A stretch of DNA of 64,000 bases from CAYJBP01 sp964372025. GTDB lineage: Bacteria; Bacillota; Dehalobacteriia; UBA4068. The position numbers were made by a program, and so were the translations under genes. The DNA lies in contig CAYJPF010000001.1 of the NCBI GenBank assembly GCA_964372025.1, forward strand, positions 76,307-140,306, in the 5' to 3' direction. The notes under the pieces were generated by a model. It saw nothing but the letters and a program-made list of their open reading frames with translations, was not told the origin of the DNA and did no database searches. Positions 50,901 to 60,189 of this stretch are shown piece after piece; the stretch's first letter is position 1, and each line of letters begins with the position of its first letter.

Positions 50901-51211
50901 AGGTAGTTGATAGAATCATCTTTTGTTTTAGGTAAATCTTTAAATATATTTACCAATTGATACTGCCAACCATAATTTTTATTTTCAGTGACCTCTGCAA
51001 TGATTTTATATTCTTGTCCAGTATCCAATCTTTGGCAATTTCCAACTACTGTACCCGATCTTAAATTCAGCATATTTAAGCCAACAACTGACTCTGTATG
51101 AGGTATGTTGTCTGATGTAGTAAATGTAAATATGCCATAACAAGATTCGTTATTGTAATACAACTCTCTTTCAATTGTTGCATTGAACTCGTATTTATTT
51201 TGATTATTCAT
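47963..51211 (-). CDS. RecD2-like helicase precursor with intein
   Basis: 1082 residues including an intein (369-695). Exteins: N-terminal OB-like and helical domains; Walker A VSGKAG/SGKTS interrupted by the intein; then DESSM (Walker B), GDHLQLPPIGSGNVF, NIYRQA, and the C-terminal TVHKKQGDQ and YTAITRAEKQ motifs of superfamily 1B helicases. The spliced protein (755 residues) matches RecD2-type helicases. It heads the replication operon with its own promoter at 51247. Confidence 0.92.
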   Translation of the reverse strand: MNNQNKYEFNATIERELYYNNESCYGIFTFTTSDNIPHTESVVGLNMLNLRSGTVVGNCQRLDTGQEYKIIAEVTENKNYGWQYQLVNIFKDLPKTKDDSINYLKSILTDNQAETLINAYPDIVSQVVEDTSFEPDYRLTPGIKGKTFEKIKNKILNTYVIADILALLSPLGVTFGLVSKIAQNERNASLLKQKLVDNPYQLIGSVPRLTFLKVDKFALELNPDLTKSSVRISSAIEYVLKEYGNDEGHTLLPLRILDEKIKKLIPQATAEYQKIIEEEREKTSLNDIDFLYIKNDKCGLGAYYKMEKYIYEKLEHIANNENEFKIDNIDKLIAQTNEDLGFKLSDEQEDVVKKVANNNVVIVSGKAGCVDYDTEFFNGKEWKKIGEWTQEDKVLQYNNDGTTSLVIPNQYIKSKAEYLTHFKTKYGIDQCLSDDHNVIYVTQKVPNVLKEISFKDLKNKHIDGNGFYGKFLTTFKYSGEGISLTNEEIRLMCMIICDGTYHSNTKIRVNLKKARKKERAYMLLNDSKILYDVNQWNPHDLEYKSFVFKQPMSKENFKKIFYSMSSDQMKIFCDEILHWDGSICNGRKSFSSRDKEIIDMVQFAFSSQGERVSIRQYQRNSIRIVNDKEYYDNKIDYSISITNQNKVALNTDKRSDHIKTQFEKYKTIDGYQYCFNVNSHMLVLRRNGNIFITGNSGKTSVIKGILNVYGHYRIAMCALSAKAAQRIKEVTEFPAQTIHRLLKFNGLTFQVNNNTPLTEHIIIIDESSMINTSLFYALLRALPNKCKVIIVGDHLQLPPIGSGNVFSDLLNKKNDKFINVQLTNIYRQALESGIVVDANNIRDGVMPFGGVHSQVISGDKKDMRYIFKENPQDIQNLLVAVYLGYIERGLSVDDISIVVPRKDTVVNSCKHINKIILNSLIPSTSSNTLKIGDSEFRVGCRVINTINMYAIEDIYEEEVDAFNGETGKVVSINSTPSDKIVRVDFGDKIIDFKNKDIFNLELGYCLTVHKKQGDQNKVIIVGVDKTHTIMLSSNLLYTAITRAEKQCCLIGQLDAFTYGVRKKLEYKRITFLNSGIFEAERI
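49127..50107 (-). mobile_element. Intein inserted in the helicase Walker A motif
   Basis: 327 residues between GKAG and SGKTS. Cys1 begins CVDYDTEFFNGKEWKKIGEW (block A), SDDHNVIYVT is block B, and the end is YCFNVNSHMLVLRRNGNIFI then TGN followed by Ser+1. The usual penultimate His is Gly. A central region with MCMIICDGTY and FCDEILHWDGSI is a LAGLIDADG-type endonuclease, perhaps partly degenerate. Confidence 0.88.
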
Positions 51212-51246
51212 AAATAAAATTCCTTTCTTTCTTTAACTTTAAACTT

Positions 51247-51275
51247 ATTATAGCATATAGAATTTACTTTGTCAA
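51247..51275 (-). promoter_or_regulatory. Promoter of the helicase operon
   Basis: TTGACA (51270-51275), 17 bp, TATAAT (51247-51252). Confidence 0.85.
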
Positions 51276-51280
51276 GTGTT

Positions 51281-54200
51281 TTATGAGATAATTTCATAAT
51301 TCGACATAATTTTTTCTGTTTCGTTTATTTTCTGCCATTTCCCATCTATTAATCTATTCTTTGCTTGTATTTTAAATTCTCTTACACGAAGTATATTGTG
51401 AATTTTAAATGGTTGTTCAGAGAATAGATTTTCTGATTTTATTTTGGTATGTAAAATCTCTCCATCACTCAGATTATACAATGTTACATATGGCTTCAAT
51501 GGATTGTTATATGTTTTAAACTCCGTAACAAACCACCAGTCTGGAGGAACTTTGTCATTATTTGTTTTTACAAATCCTAATATGTTTACTTCTCTAATTG
51601 CTTGAGATTTAATATTGAGAGGCTTATCCTCTATCATTGAAGATAATTCATCTATTAAACTAGTGATATCTATATCTTTATAGAGTTTAGCTGTTTTCTT
51701 CCCAGAATATCTTGCAATCATTTCTTCTGGAATATTTATTTTCTCTCCTATATCAGAAATACTTATTTGCTTTCTTCCATTTAATAATTTATAGTACATA
51801 TATATGCCTAGTAGCTTTTTATTTTGACCAAATTCTTCAAAGTACTTTAGCACTATTAATTGTTCTATTTGAGTTTCATTTATTGGGAGTGGTTGCAAAT
51901 CGTTTAGTAATTCTACAAAATTATTGTATTTATTATCTTTTAAAGTGTACAAACACTCAGCTACTTTTTCTCCAAATCCTTTGATAGATTTTAATGCATC
52001 AGATATAGTATTCTTTTCTTTGTTTGCAGTAAACTGCCTATTATCTTGTCTAAATCTAAATTGCTCTATGTGAATGCCAAATGAACTTAAAGCCTCTTCT
52101 TTTGTCTTATTAGCCCTATCTTTTTCTCCACGTGCCATAAGTAAATTTAGAAACACTTCATAAAACTCAATTGTATATGTTGCTTTAAGGTATGCTCCAT
52201 ATAGAGAATCTATTGCCATTGATATGGAATGAGAAGCGTTAAATGCATAGAGAGAACTATCCTCAAGAATCTTCCATATGCGAGATGCAATTTCTATTGC
52301 ATGTTCTTTGCCGATATTTTCTTCATTAATAAGTTTGTCACTAAACCCACTTATCATTCTCTCCTTATATTTGCTAATTTTATCTTTATTCTTTTTAGAT
52401 ATAGCTTTAACAATTTCATATGTCTCATCCATTGGTATTCCAGCATAATTCAATACAATCATTGTATGTTCTTGATATAATACAAATGAATTTGGCATTT
52501 CTGTGGTTTGTATTAGATTGTCAAATATGGGAATTCCGTAATCAAAGTGCTCCCTAGATTCGAATATACTATACATCGACTTAAATCCAGGTCTCACGGC
52601 TGCTATAAATGCTGATAATTCAGATATATTTTTAGGAGCATATCTTTTAACTTTTTTCATTGTTCCATCTTGCTCAACTTGGTTGACTCCCATAACATTG
52701 CCATCTTTATATATATTCCATACTTTTTCATTGTCTTTGCATAACTCTAGCAATTCATCTACATCAGGAACTTCCTTCATTGGAATACCTATGCGTTCAA
52801 ATACCTTGTATATCAAGTCGATAGATGAAACTTTTAATAAATCTGATTTAAGGAATTTATAATCTTCTCCCCAATTTTTGTCAACAATACAACAAACATT
52901 GCTTTTGCATTTAACTAATCCAATTTCTTCCTCTATGTCTCCGTCATACACCAATACTGCTGAAGGAGCAATCTTCCAATCTGAAATGATACCTCTATAT
53001 TTTTCACTTCTCTTGAATATCTCATGATATTGCTCATCAATAAATTCAAAAATATCCTCAGCTTCTCCATCTGTTTCTTCATCATGGTGTTTTAAGTATT
53101 CATCATACTTTTCAATTTGTTTAGACACTTCATTTGCGAGGTTAAAAGCAATGTCGGCTGATTTAGCATACATCTGCCAAGCTGACTTTGCTTTCATTGT
53201 TCCAAAAGCTATCATTGAAACAGAATGTTTTTCTCCCATCAATTCAATTTGTGCTTGTCTAAATGGTTCTTGATCTGATAAATTATGATCTACATCTGCC
53301 ATACTTTTAGCTTCTAACATTCTTGACTCAGACATAAATCTCTCTGGATATAATTTTACAGGAGAAGAAATTCTATCTATTTTTGTAAATCCAAGCAATT
53401 TGTTTACATAATATGAGCATGCACTACCTCTCCCTGATGGAGTAATTATACCACCTTTTTCAACACCTTTTTTAATCATCTCATAATTTAATAAAAAATA
53501 ATCTGAGTGTTTGATATTAAGTATAACTTGAATCTCTTTTTTGATTTCATCCTCATAATGTTTCCACATTTCTTTTGGCACTTTGGTTTTCTCAATTTGC
53601 CAGCTTTCTAAAGTTAATTTGATGAATTTTCTATCTCTTTCTACTTGCGTCAATTCAGGGTATAAATTTGGCATTTTAATGTCTTTATTAAAAATGTCTG
53701 ACACATATTCTTCTACATCTAGGAATACATTAGTGTTATTAATAAATTCATATATCTCTTCGTCTGAAAATATATTTTGAGCTTTAAACCTCTTAAATGC
53801 CATTTCCCCACTTGGGAAATCCATGAACCAATCTGCTTCGTCCTCATAATCAATGCCTTTTGATTTCAAAAAATCAATTCTTTCCCACGATGTAGCATCA
53901 AATATATAATGAGAATCTGACCCAAAGATCATTTTTATTCCATATTTTTCTGAAAGGCTTTTGATTCTTTCGTTTAATTTAATTTGACTAATACTATTAT
54001 GATACTGTACCTCTAAGAAGAAATTATCTCCAAAGTGATTATGTATTTTCTGTATAATTTCTTCGTTGTCTTCATATTTCCATACACCTGCAATACATGC
54101 TGAAGTAACCCACACATCATCTTTTGGAAGAGATAATAACAAATCAAAATCAATACGAGTTTTATAATAGTAATACTTCTCCTCCTTAGATGCTATAGAT

Positions 54201-54532
54201 AAAATCCTATTAATAGAACGTCTCCCATTTTCATTTTTAGCCAGCAAAATTATATGAGCATTTGTCTTATCCTTTTTGCCCTCTTCATCTAAATGATCAG
54301 CATCTTTAACAAAATAAGTTTCTGTACCAAAGAGGAATTTCAAATTATATTTCTTTGCCATTTCATAATGGTCAATATAGTAACCTTGCCACCCATGGGC
54401 AACAGAACTTATGATTCCACTTCCTAATTCGATAGCTCTTTTACAATAGTTTTCAACTGATTCTACAGAATCTGGAGTAACAGGATTTGACCACACATCG
54501 TGCTTGTGATAGTTTTGATAAATTATATCCAA
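51281..54532 (-). CDS. dnaE: DNA polymerase III alpha subunit (DnaE-like)
   Basis: 1083 residues, TTG start after GAAAGGAGG. The N-terminal PHP domain (NYHKHDVWSNPVTPDSVESV...), the palm motif region with YPERFMSE and MADVDHN, GRGSACSYY, then the HhH region (KSIKGFGEKVAECLY) and a C-terminal OB domain mark a C-family polymerase. Length is normal for DnaE. Replicates phage DNA. Confidence 0.93.
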   Translation of the reverse strand: MDIIYQNYHKHDVWSNPVTPDSVESVENYCKRAIELGSGIISSVAHGWQGYYIDHYEMAKKYNLKFLFGTETYFVKDADHLDEEGKKDKTNAHIILLAKNENGRRSINRILSIASKEEKYYYYKTRIDFDLLLSLPKDDVWVTSACIAGVWKYEDNEEIIQKIHNHFGDNFFLEVQYHNSISQIKLNERIKSLSEKYGIKMIFGSDSHYIFDATSWERIDFLKSKGIDYEDEADWFMDFPSGEMAFKRFKAQNIFSDEEIYEFINNTNVFLDVEEYVSDIFNKDIKMPNLYPELTQVERDRKFIKLTLESWQIEKTKVPKEMWKHYEDEIKKEIQVILNIKHSDYFLLNYEMIKKGVEKGGIITPSGRGSACSYYVNKLLGFTKIDRISSPVKLYPERFMSESRMLEAKSMADVDHNLSDQEPFRQAQIELMGEKHSVSMIAFGTMKAKSAWQMYAKSADIAFNLANEVSKQIEKYDEYLKHHDEETDGEAEDIFEFIDEQYHEIFKRSEKYRGIISDWKIAPSAVLVYDGDIEEEIGLVKCKSNVCCIVDKNWGEDYKFLKSDLLKVSSIDLIYKVFERIGIPMKEVPDVDELLELCKDNEKVWNIYKDGNVMGVNQVEQDGTMKKVKRYAPKNISELSAFIAAVRPGFKSMYSIFESREHFDYGIPIFDNLIQTTEMPNSFVLYQEHTMIVLNYAGIPMDETYEIVKAISKKNKDKISKYKERMISGFSDKLINEENIGKEHAIEIASRIWKILEDSSLYAFNASHSISMAIDSLYGAYLKATYTIEFYEVFLNLLMARGEKDRANKTKEEALSSFGIHIEQFRFRQDNRQFTANKEKNTISDALKSIKGFGEKVAECLYTLKDNKYNNFVELLNDLQPLPINETQIEQLIVLKYFEEFGQNKKLLGIYMYYKLLNGRKQISISDIGEKINIPEEMIARYSGKKTAKLYKDIDITSLIDELSSMIEDKPLNIKSQAIREVNILGFVKTNNDKVPPDWWFVTEFKTYNNPLKPYVTLYNLSDGEILHTKIKSENLFSEQPFKIHNILRVREFKIQAKNRLIDGKWQKINETEKIMSNYEIIS

Positions 54533-54551
54533 AGGAAATTCCTCCTTTCAA

Positions 54552-55703
54552 TTACCCAAAAATAAATTGATCTAATGCATTCTGTTGCAATACTTCATCA
54601 GATGATACTTTCATCTTCTCATACTCTTCATAATATTCTTTTAATGGCATATGATGTTTCGTACTATAGTCACATAGAGTGTTAAAGTAATACGAATTAC
54701 TATTGTCAATTGTAACCCAAAACAATTTGTCATTTTCAGTTTGTTTGTATTCTTTTTCTTTGTCTAATATTTGATTGCATTTTCTATTAACATCATTGAT
54801 AAATAAATCTATCTCTTTGGCATTTATATCTATTTCCACAACGCAATCTCTAATAACAAATTTATCTTGAACTGTTTTAGACAGATTCTCTAAACAATCT
54901 CTATCTTTATAATACATTGTATTATTTGTTTTTACATCTTGTATAGCATCTTCAATTTCTTCATCACTACACTTCTCTTTTTTAAGCCAAGTTTTTAATT
55001 TATTTTCTAACTTATCTCCAATTTCATTTCTTATAGAATGAGTGGTTGCAATTTTACCATTGACTTGCTCACAATCAATAGATACATACTTTAAAAAATT
55101 CCATTTGATTTTAATTCTATCTATTGGAATTTGAGGAAACATTTTATTCAATAATATCGCATACATCATTAATTGACCTTTCTCAGTATCAATTTTTTTA
55201 CCTGTATACATAGTAGAAGTCTTATAGTCTTCTACATATAATATATTGTCTTTAACGTACATCTTATCGACATAGCCTTGAAATAAATGATCTCCTATTT
55301 TCCCACAAATAAATTGCTCAAGCTTTGCTCCCTCTTGCTTTTCATATTCATTTAAGAAATGTTTTACACATTCGATATATTTATTTCCTATAGATTCATT
55401 TCTCTCATCATTTGCATCAAATCTTATATTTGACAATTCTCTAATTGCCGCTTTATCTGAAAATTCTTGAACCATTCCTTTATTATCAATTTCGCCTTTG
55501 TAGAATTTTTCTAATAAATCGTGAGCGACACCTCCTAAGAATGAATATGCGTTCCCACCTCTATCTGGTTTTATTTTTTTGATATACTTTAATAAGTACG
55601 AATATGGATCTGTGAAATATGAATTGTATTTACTCCAACTCCACAATGTTTTTGCATCAAACTTAATCATTAAGTTTTGCAATTCTTCACTGGTTTTTCT
55701 CAA
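54552..55703 (-). CDS. PD-(D/E)XK nuclease (RecB-like)
   Basis: 383 residues, TTG start after GAAAGGAGTG. GVAHDLLEKFY at the start, GYVDKMYVKDNILYVEDYKT (the D...ExK core) and GQLMMYAILL match the RecB/Cas4-like nuclease superfamily. Between the polymerase and primase; probably end processing during replication or recombination. Confidence 0.82.
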   Translation of the reverse strand: MRKTSEELQNLMIKFDAKTLWSWSKYNSYFTDPYSYLLKYIKKIKPDRGGNAYSFLGGVAHDLLEKFYKGEIDNKGMVQEFSDKAAIRELSNIRFDANDERNESIGNKYIECVKHFLNEYEKQEGAKLEQFICGKIGDHLFQGYVDKMYVKDNILYVEDYKTSTMYTGKKIDTEKGQLMMYAILLNKMFPQIPIDRIKIKWNFLKYVSIDCEQVNGKIATTHSIRNEIGDKLENKLKTWLKKEKCSDEEIEDAIQDVKTNNTMYYKDRDCLENLSKTVQDKFVIRDCVVEIDINAKEIDLFINDVNRKCNQILDKEKEYKQTENDKLFWVTIDNSNSYYFNTLCDYSTKHHMPLKEYYEEYEKMKVSSDEVLQQNALDQFIFG

Positions 55704-55707
55704 AAAA

Positions 55708-56823
55708 TCACTCCTTTCTTTCTACTCTTTCTAGTTCTCTAACTTCTTTTATATATTCATTATGCTCATTCTCATCATATTTAACTTTATGTTTAAACAT
55801 AAATTTATATAATTTGTCTCCCAAATCTGCTGGAGAATCTTTGCCTTTTAAAATAGCATCGTATTTGTCATACATATAGTATACATTTCTGATGCCATAA
55901 AAAATCTCACATAATTTCCTTATATTAAATAATGATATCCCTTTATCCATTGCAATTATAATATCTACATTTAATGATATCAATATCTTTGCTTGTTCAT
56001 CTGAAATATCGTGACCACAAATAGCTACACCTGTAAAATCTTTTACACTGTGTCTTTTGAGGACTGATTTCTCAGCCTCAAAGACAACAGTATATTGTTC
56101 ATCTTGTATATGCTCATAATTTTCTTGCAATCCATATACATTCATAGTCTTAGGATACTTTTCTTCCCTCATAGAGCAATACTTTGGAATATCTAACATC
56201 TCATAATTTGGATTTGTTGTTCTTCCTATTATGCCAACATAATCATTTTCATCTCCACACCATAAACGATGAGGAATTAAAATCCTTCTACTTCTTATAT
56301 CGTACCCAATATTGAACTTTTTATGAGTATGAGCTAATATGCCTTCTCTTATCCAATCAATATGAGGAAGGTCTAAATATTCTATTCCTCTTTGACTTTC
56401 TATATCAGAAAATAAAGACATTTCATCCTTTTGTATTTTCTTAGATGATTTTGCTATTTTCAATGCATTTTTAAATGGACTGAGAATATCGAATTTTTGA
56501 ACGTCCTTTTTTTCTTCCTTATATCCATTATATTTTAAATTGAGAAAATTATGTAGAAGCTTTATTGATTCATAGAATTTTATATTTTTTAGTTTCATTA
56601 TAAATGAATATAAATCTCCACTCATAGTAAAATCATCATCAAATGTTTTGATGCTTAACGAAGGAAGCTTTACTCTTACAGATGTTGAATTATTATGGTC
56701 TGGTAAAGCACAACGTATCTCGTCTTTCCTATGGTATTTTATTTTATGACAACCTAAAGACTCTAAGATATCGTCAATTTTATTATTTTCAATAATGTAT
56801 TCTTTGAGTTCAATTGCATTCAT
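55708..56823 (-). CDS. DnaG-type primase
   Basis: 371 residues after AGAAAGGAT. An N-terminal zinc-binding-like segment (LGCHKIKYHRKDEIRCALPDH), a catalytic core with GIIGRTTNPNYEM, and a TOPRIM domain (TVVFEAEKSVLKRH... IIIAMDKG). Next to the DnaB-like helicase. Length fits a short phage primase. Confidence 0.85.
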   Translation of the reverse strand: MNAIELKEYIIENNKIDDILESLGCHKIKYHRKDEIRCALPDHNNSTSVRVKLPSLSIKTFDDDFTMSGDLYSFIMKLKNIKFYESIKLLHNFLNLKYNGYKEEKKDVQKFDILSPFKNALKIAKSSKKIQKDEMSLFSDIESQRGIEYLDLPHIDWIREGILAHTHKKFNIGYDIRSRRILIPHRLWCGDENDYVGIIGRTTNPNYEMLDIPKYCSMREEKYPKTMNVYGLQENYEHIQDEQYTVVFEAEKSVLKRHSVKDFTGVAICGHDISDEQAKILISLNVDIIIAMDKGISLFNIRKLCEIFYGIRNVYYMYDKYDAILKGKDSPADLGDKLYKFMFKHKVKYDENEHNEYIKEVRELERVERKE

Positions 56824-56843
56824 AAAACAAAAATAATCCTTTC

Positions 56844-58433
56844 TTAAAAATCTACTGGAACGTAAGTATATCCTATTTCATTGATAATATTTTTACTGTG
56901 ATCGATCTCCAAAACTATTTGTTTAGAGCCTACTCCTGCTGAACTCTCTCTTCCTTTGGCAATAAATACTAATTGATATTTTTTACCAGTTTCAAGTTTT
57001 ACAGGAATTGTAGAAAGTCCATTTGTACCACCTGTTTTAAATACAGACAATTTATTCTTTCCTTCAATTTCATCGTCAAAAACATTTCTGATAAACAATG
57101 CTGTTGCACAAGGGTCTACAATATTTTTACTTTCAGATAATGCATCTTGAGTAACATACCTAATCTTAGATGTTGCTTTTGTTAATTGCACTGTGCATAT
57201 CAAAGATACATTCTTAACAGACTCCTTTACTGTGTTATAGAGGTTTGTCATATTTTGAACCATTTGTAGCCTAGTATTATCAGAAACGTTAATTCCATCA
57301 GCATTATCCATTTTGAACGTGTCTACTGCGAAATATTTCACTCCCAATCCAGCATATTTTTTAATCAATTTAATTACTGTAGAAGTTTTATAACTATTGA
57401 GTGGAACTAAAGTAAGAGTACGGGTTGACTTTAATTCTTCTAAATAAGACGCACATTTATACAGCAATTCTTTAAATTCTTCGCTATATTTTCCTTCTCT
57501 CACTTGATATTTATGTATGTCTTTTTTATAAACATTATTTGCCACCCAAATTAACATTTCTCTTTGCCATTTTGCAATGCCTTCTTCATTTAAAAATATT
57601 ACCATTTTTTCTGTTGATGTTTCGCCTGTTTCTTTATTTGTATATTGTTTCATTATAGATGGAAGTATTGTATTTCTTAAAAACGAAGATTTACCTGAGT
57701 TAGAAATTCCACCTAAAAGCATTATATCTCCTAAATGTAAGCCACCTAATTCTCTTGTTAACATTGGCATATTATGTAATGGGAGACCTACAGCGTCTCC
57801 TGCATCCCAATCTTCAATTCTATCTCTAATATTATAGGATATATCATATCCTTTAGTCTCAAAATCCATATTTGAAAATATATGGTTTAACTTTATTTCA
57901 TATTCAGAATAAATATCTTCTACATTCATATTTACAAAGTCAGAAAGTCGATTATTTACAGGATATCCTTCTCTTGCTAATAGCATAATGTATTTCCATT
58001 TTCTTAATTCTAGAATGTATGATTCTACATTGCTTTCTTTTACATATGCTTTAACTTTTTCTATGGTTTCCATTCCACCGTATTCAAGAAATTTTTCTTT
58101 TAACTTAGGATGTTTTTCAAGGTATAGTCCAACAGTGACATCATCGAGAAGCTTTTTATCTTCGACAATTATAATTCCTCTAGCAATTTCAAGAAAAACT
58201 CTCCAGTGATTTTTGTCAAAATCTCCTAAATTTATATCTTCGTATTCAGAAACTAAATCTGGATTTTTCCAAAATATTGAAACAATATTGGCTTCGCAAG
58301 CTTCTTTATATGTAAGGATTTTAGAAATAGTTTCTTCTAATTCTTTTTGAAATGATAAATTTTCTTTCAACTTATCGTTGTTTGTTTTAGCAGATTTAGA
58401 AGGAGTTTTTGTTTTAGTGGTTGTATTTGCCAT
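56844..58433 (-). CDS. DnaB-like replicative helicase
   Basis: 529 residues. An N-terminal helical domain (about 20-180), then a RecA-like core with LGGISNSGKSS (Walker A, 241-249), VKYFAVDTFKMDN and LICTVQLTKATSK. Normal order for replicative helicases that pair with primase. Confidence 0.85.
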   Translation of the reverse strand: MANTTTKTKTPSKSAKTNNDKLKENLSFQKELEETISKILTYKEACEANIVSIFWKNPDLVSEYEDINLGDFDKNHWRVFLEIARGIIIVEDKKLLDDVTVGLYLEKHPKLKEKFLEYGGMETIEKVKAYVKESNVESYILELRKWKYIMLLAREGYPVNNRLSDFVNMNVEDIYSEYEIKLNHIFSNMDFETKGYDISYNIRDRIEDWDAGDAVGLPLHNMPMLTRELGGLHLGDIMLLGGISNSGKSSFLRNTILPSIMKQYTNKETGETSTEKMVIFLNEEGIAKWQREMLIWVANNVYKKDIHKYQVREGKYSEEFKELLYKCASYLEELKSTRTLTLVPLNSYKTSTVIKLIKKYAGLGVKYFAVDTFKMDNADGINVSDNTRLQMVQNMTNLYNTVKESVKNVSLICTVQLTKATSKIRYVTQDALSESKNIVDPCATALFIRNVFDDEIEGKNKLSVFKTGGTNGLSTIPVKLETGKKYQLVFIAKGRESSAGVGSKQIVLEIDHSKNIINEIGYTYVPVDF

Positions 58434-58436
58434 ATT

Positions 58437-58949
58437 TTACCAATACTCCTCCATATCTGTATTTTCCTTACTTTTAACTGAATATAAACTTTCTTGAGTA
58501 TCAAGATTTTTATATTTTTCTAAATTCTCTTGTTTGACTTTTGCCCTAAGCTCATCTTGTTGACGAAGTTTGTCTTTTACAAAGTTGATATTTCTATCTA
58601 TATATGTCATAATAGTATTTATCTTATGGTATTCATCTTTAAACTCCATAGAATTTAGACATTTTAAGATGTCGTATTTGCAATATTTAAAAGTTATTAG
58701 AATTTCTTCATAACTGTAATATATATGTGCTTTGCTCATATCTCCTCTGGCAAAGGTTTTGCCTTGCCTATAGGATTCTATACGAACCCATAAAAATTTT
58801 GGCAAGGCTTTGCCTGAATCATATTTAAAAATTTCATCTCTTAAATACGCATTAATTTCATCCTTTAATTCTTTTTCTTCAGGAGTTAAAAAGCTTTCCT
58901 TTTTAGGTGTTGATTTTGGTTTCTTTTCTCTTTTTTTAGTTTCACTCAT
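58437..58949 (-). CDS. Unknown protein, 170 aa
   Basis: Lys-rich N-terminus and helical remainder; the position between the helicase and Sak4-like genes suggests a helicase loader or replication accessory, but no motif supports this. ATG after AAGGAGTG. Confidence 0.55.
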   Translation of the reverse strand: MSETKKREKKPKSTPKKESFLTPEEKELKDEINAYLRDEIFKYDSGKALPKFLWVRIESYRQGKTFARGDMSKAHIYYSYEEILITFKYCKYDILKCLNSMEFKDEYHKINTIMTYIDRNINFVKDKLRQQDELRAKVKQENLEKYKNLDTQESLYSVKSKENTDMEEYW

Positions 58950-58978
58950 TTATTTTACACTCCTTCTTAAATTAAATT

Positions 58979-60178
58979 CTATTCTTCATCATCGACTATT
59001 TGAGATTCTATAATTATTCTTTCTATTTTTATTAAAGCTTCCAGTGGGACAACAGTTAAATCTGCAAAAGATTTAATTCCATATTCTGTACTCACATCTT
59101 TAATTAATCCTAAACTATCTTTACCAAGGGTAGGCATATGTGTTTTTATCAAAGCAGATATTTCTGATTTTCTCTCATCTTCTTGGTTAGATTTTTCTTT
59201 AGCTTTAACTTCTTCTTTCACTGCTTCAGATTGTTTCTCTATCTGTTTCTCTTCATCTTTCTTTTGTTTTGCAATAGTTTTTGCATCAACTGGTTTGATG
59301 CGAGATGCTTCAACTCCCATTTCAAAAGCTTTCATAAAGTTTTCAGCTGATAAAGGTAATTTTTCTGGAAGACCTTCAAACCTACCTCCAGCATCAACAA
59401 ATCCACTGTCTCTGAAATACATAACTCTTTTAGGTTCTGCTCTTTTTCTTCTTACTTCAACAACTTCTTCGCCTTTTTTCCCATTTGATTGTGTGGTTTC
59501 AACTTTTTTGTATTGTAAACTACTATCATCAAAATCTAATTCCATAATGACATTTACTATCATTTGAGCTGTATTTGCGACAGGACCGTAGAATGTAGAC
59601 ATCAGATCATTTGTAAGTTGTTCGTAAGTCTCACCTGTTACAACATCTGTTTTATCTTTCTTTTTGGTATGTGCAAGAACAAATACTGCATATCCAGCTC
59701 TATTTAACTTTGAAATTTGTTCCATAATTAATTCTGCAACTTTTTTAGGGGCTGCATTGTATCCACCCAATGCTCCATTTAAAGAATCTGGATACTTCCC
59801 ATACTTACGTCTGTGGATTTCAAATACTTCTTTTGTTGCTAGCCCTACAAGTTGGTCTAAAGTATCAAGAGCAACTATTTCAATCCCTAATTCTTTTTTA
59901 TTTAAGATTAAATCATCAGTTAATTGAATTATCCCTCTATTGCCTTCATCATCTTCTTCTAAATCCCAATGTTTAACGTCTTCAACTTGAAGTTGATCAA
60001 GTGAATGATAGCCTTCTTCATCGCCACAAGATATTAATAGTCCTTTTGTTGGGTCATTATATTGATGGAGAACAATGTCTCTAAATAATGTACTTTTCCC
60101 TGATTTCGGCGAGCCCATAATTAAATAATGAGGATAACTTCGTAAATCTGATTTAACTATATTCATTTTTATTGCCAT
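58979..60178 (-). CDS. Sak4-like RecA-superfamily ATPase
   Basis: 399 residues after AAGGAGGAT. IMGSPKSGKSTLFRDI (Walker A 22-29), LISCGDEEGYHSLD, VALDTLDQL (Walker B) and FVLAHTKKKDKTDV match phage Sak4/AAA_24 proteins that act in single-strand annealing or recombination. A charged C-terminal extension (about 290-399) is extra. It lies beside the SSB-like gene, as expected. Confidence 0.8.
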   Translation of the reverse strand: MAIKMNIVKSDLRSYPHYLIMGSPKSGKSTLFRDIVLHQYNDPTKGLLISCGDEEGYHSLDQLQVEDVKHWDLEEDDEGNRGIIQLTDDLILNKKELGIEIVALDTLDQLVGLATKEVFEIHRRKYGKYPDSLNGALGGYNAAPKKVAELIMEQISKLNRAGYAVFVLAHTKKKDKTDVVTGETYEQLTNDLMSTFYGPVANTAQMIVNVIMELDFDDSSLQYKKVETTQSNGKKGEEVVEVRRKRAEPKRVMYFRDSGFVDAGGRFEGLPEKLPLSAENFMKAFEMGVEASRIKPVDAKTIAKQKKDEEKQIEKQSEAVKEEVKAKEKSNQEDERKSEISALIKTHMPTLGKDSLGLIKDVSTEYGIKSFADLTVVPLEALIKIERIIIESQIVDDEE

Positions 60179-60189
60179 TTAAATCCTCC

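Noticed and set aside
51712..54000. Plus-strand frames inside the polymerase gene
   Set aside because: Shadow frames of a strongly supported polymerase coding sequence.
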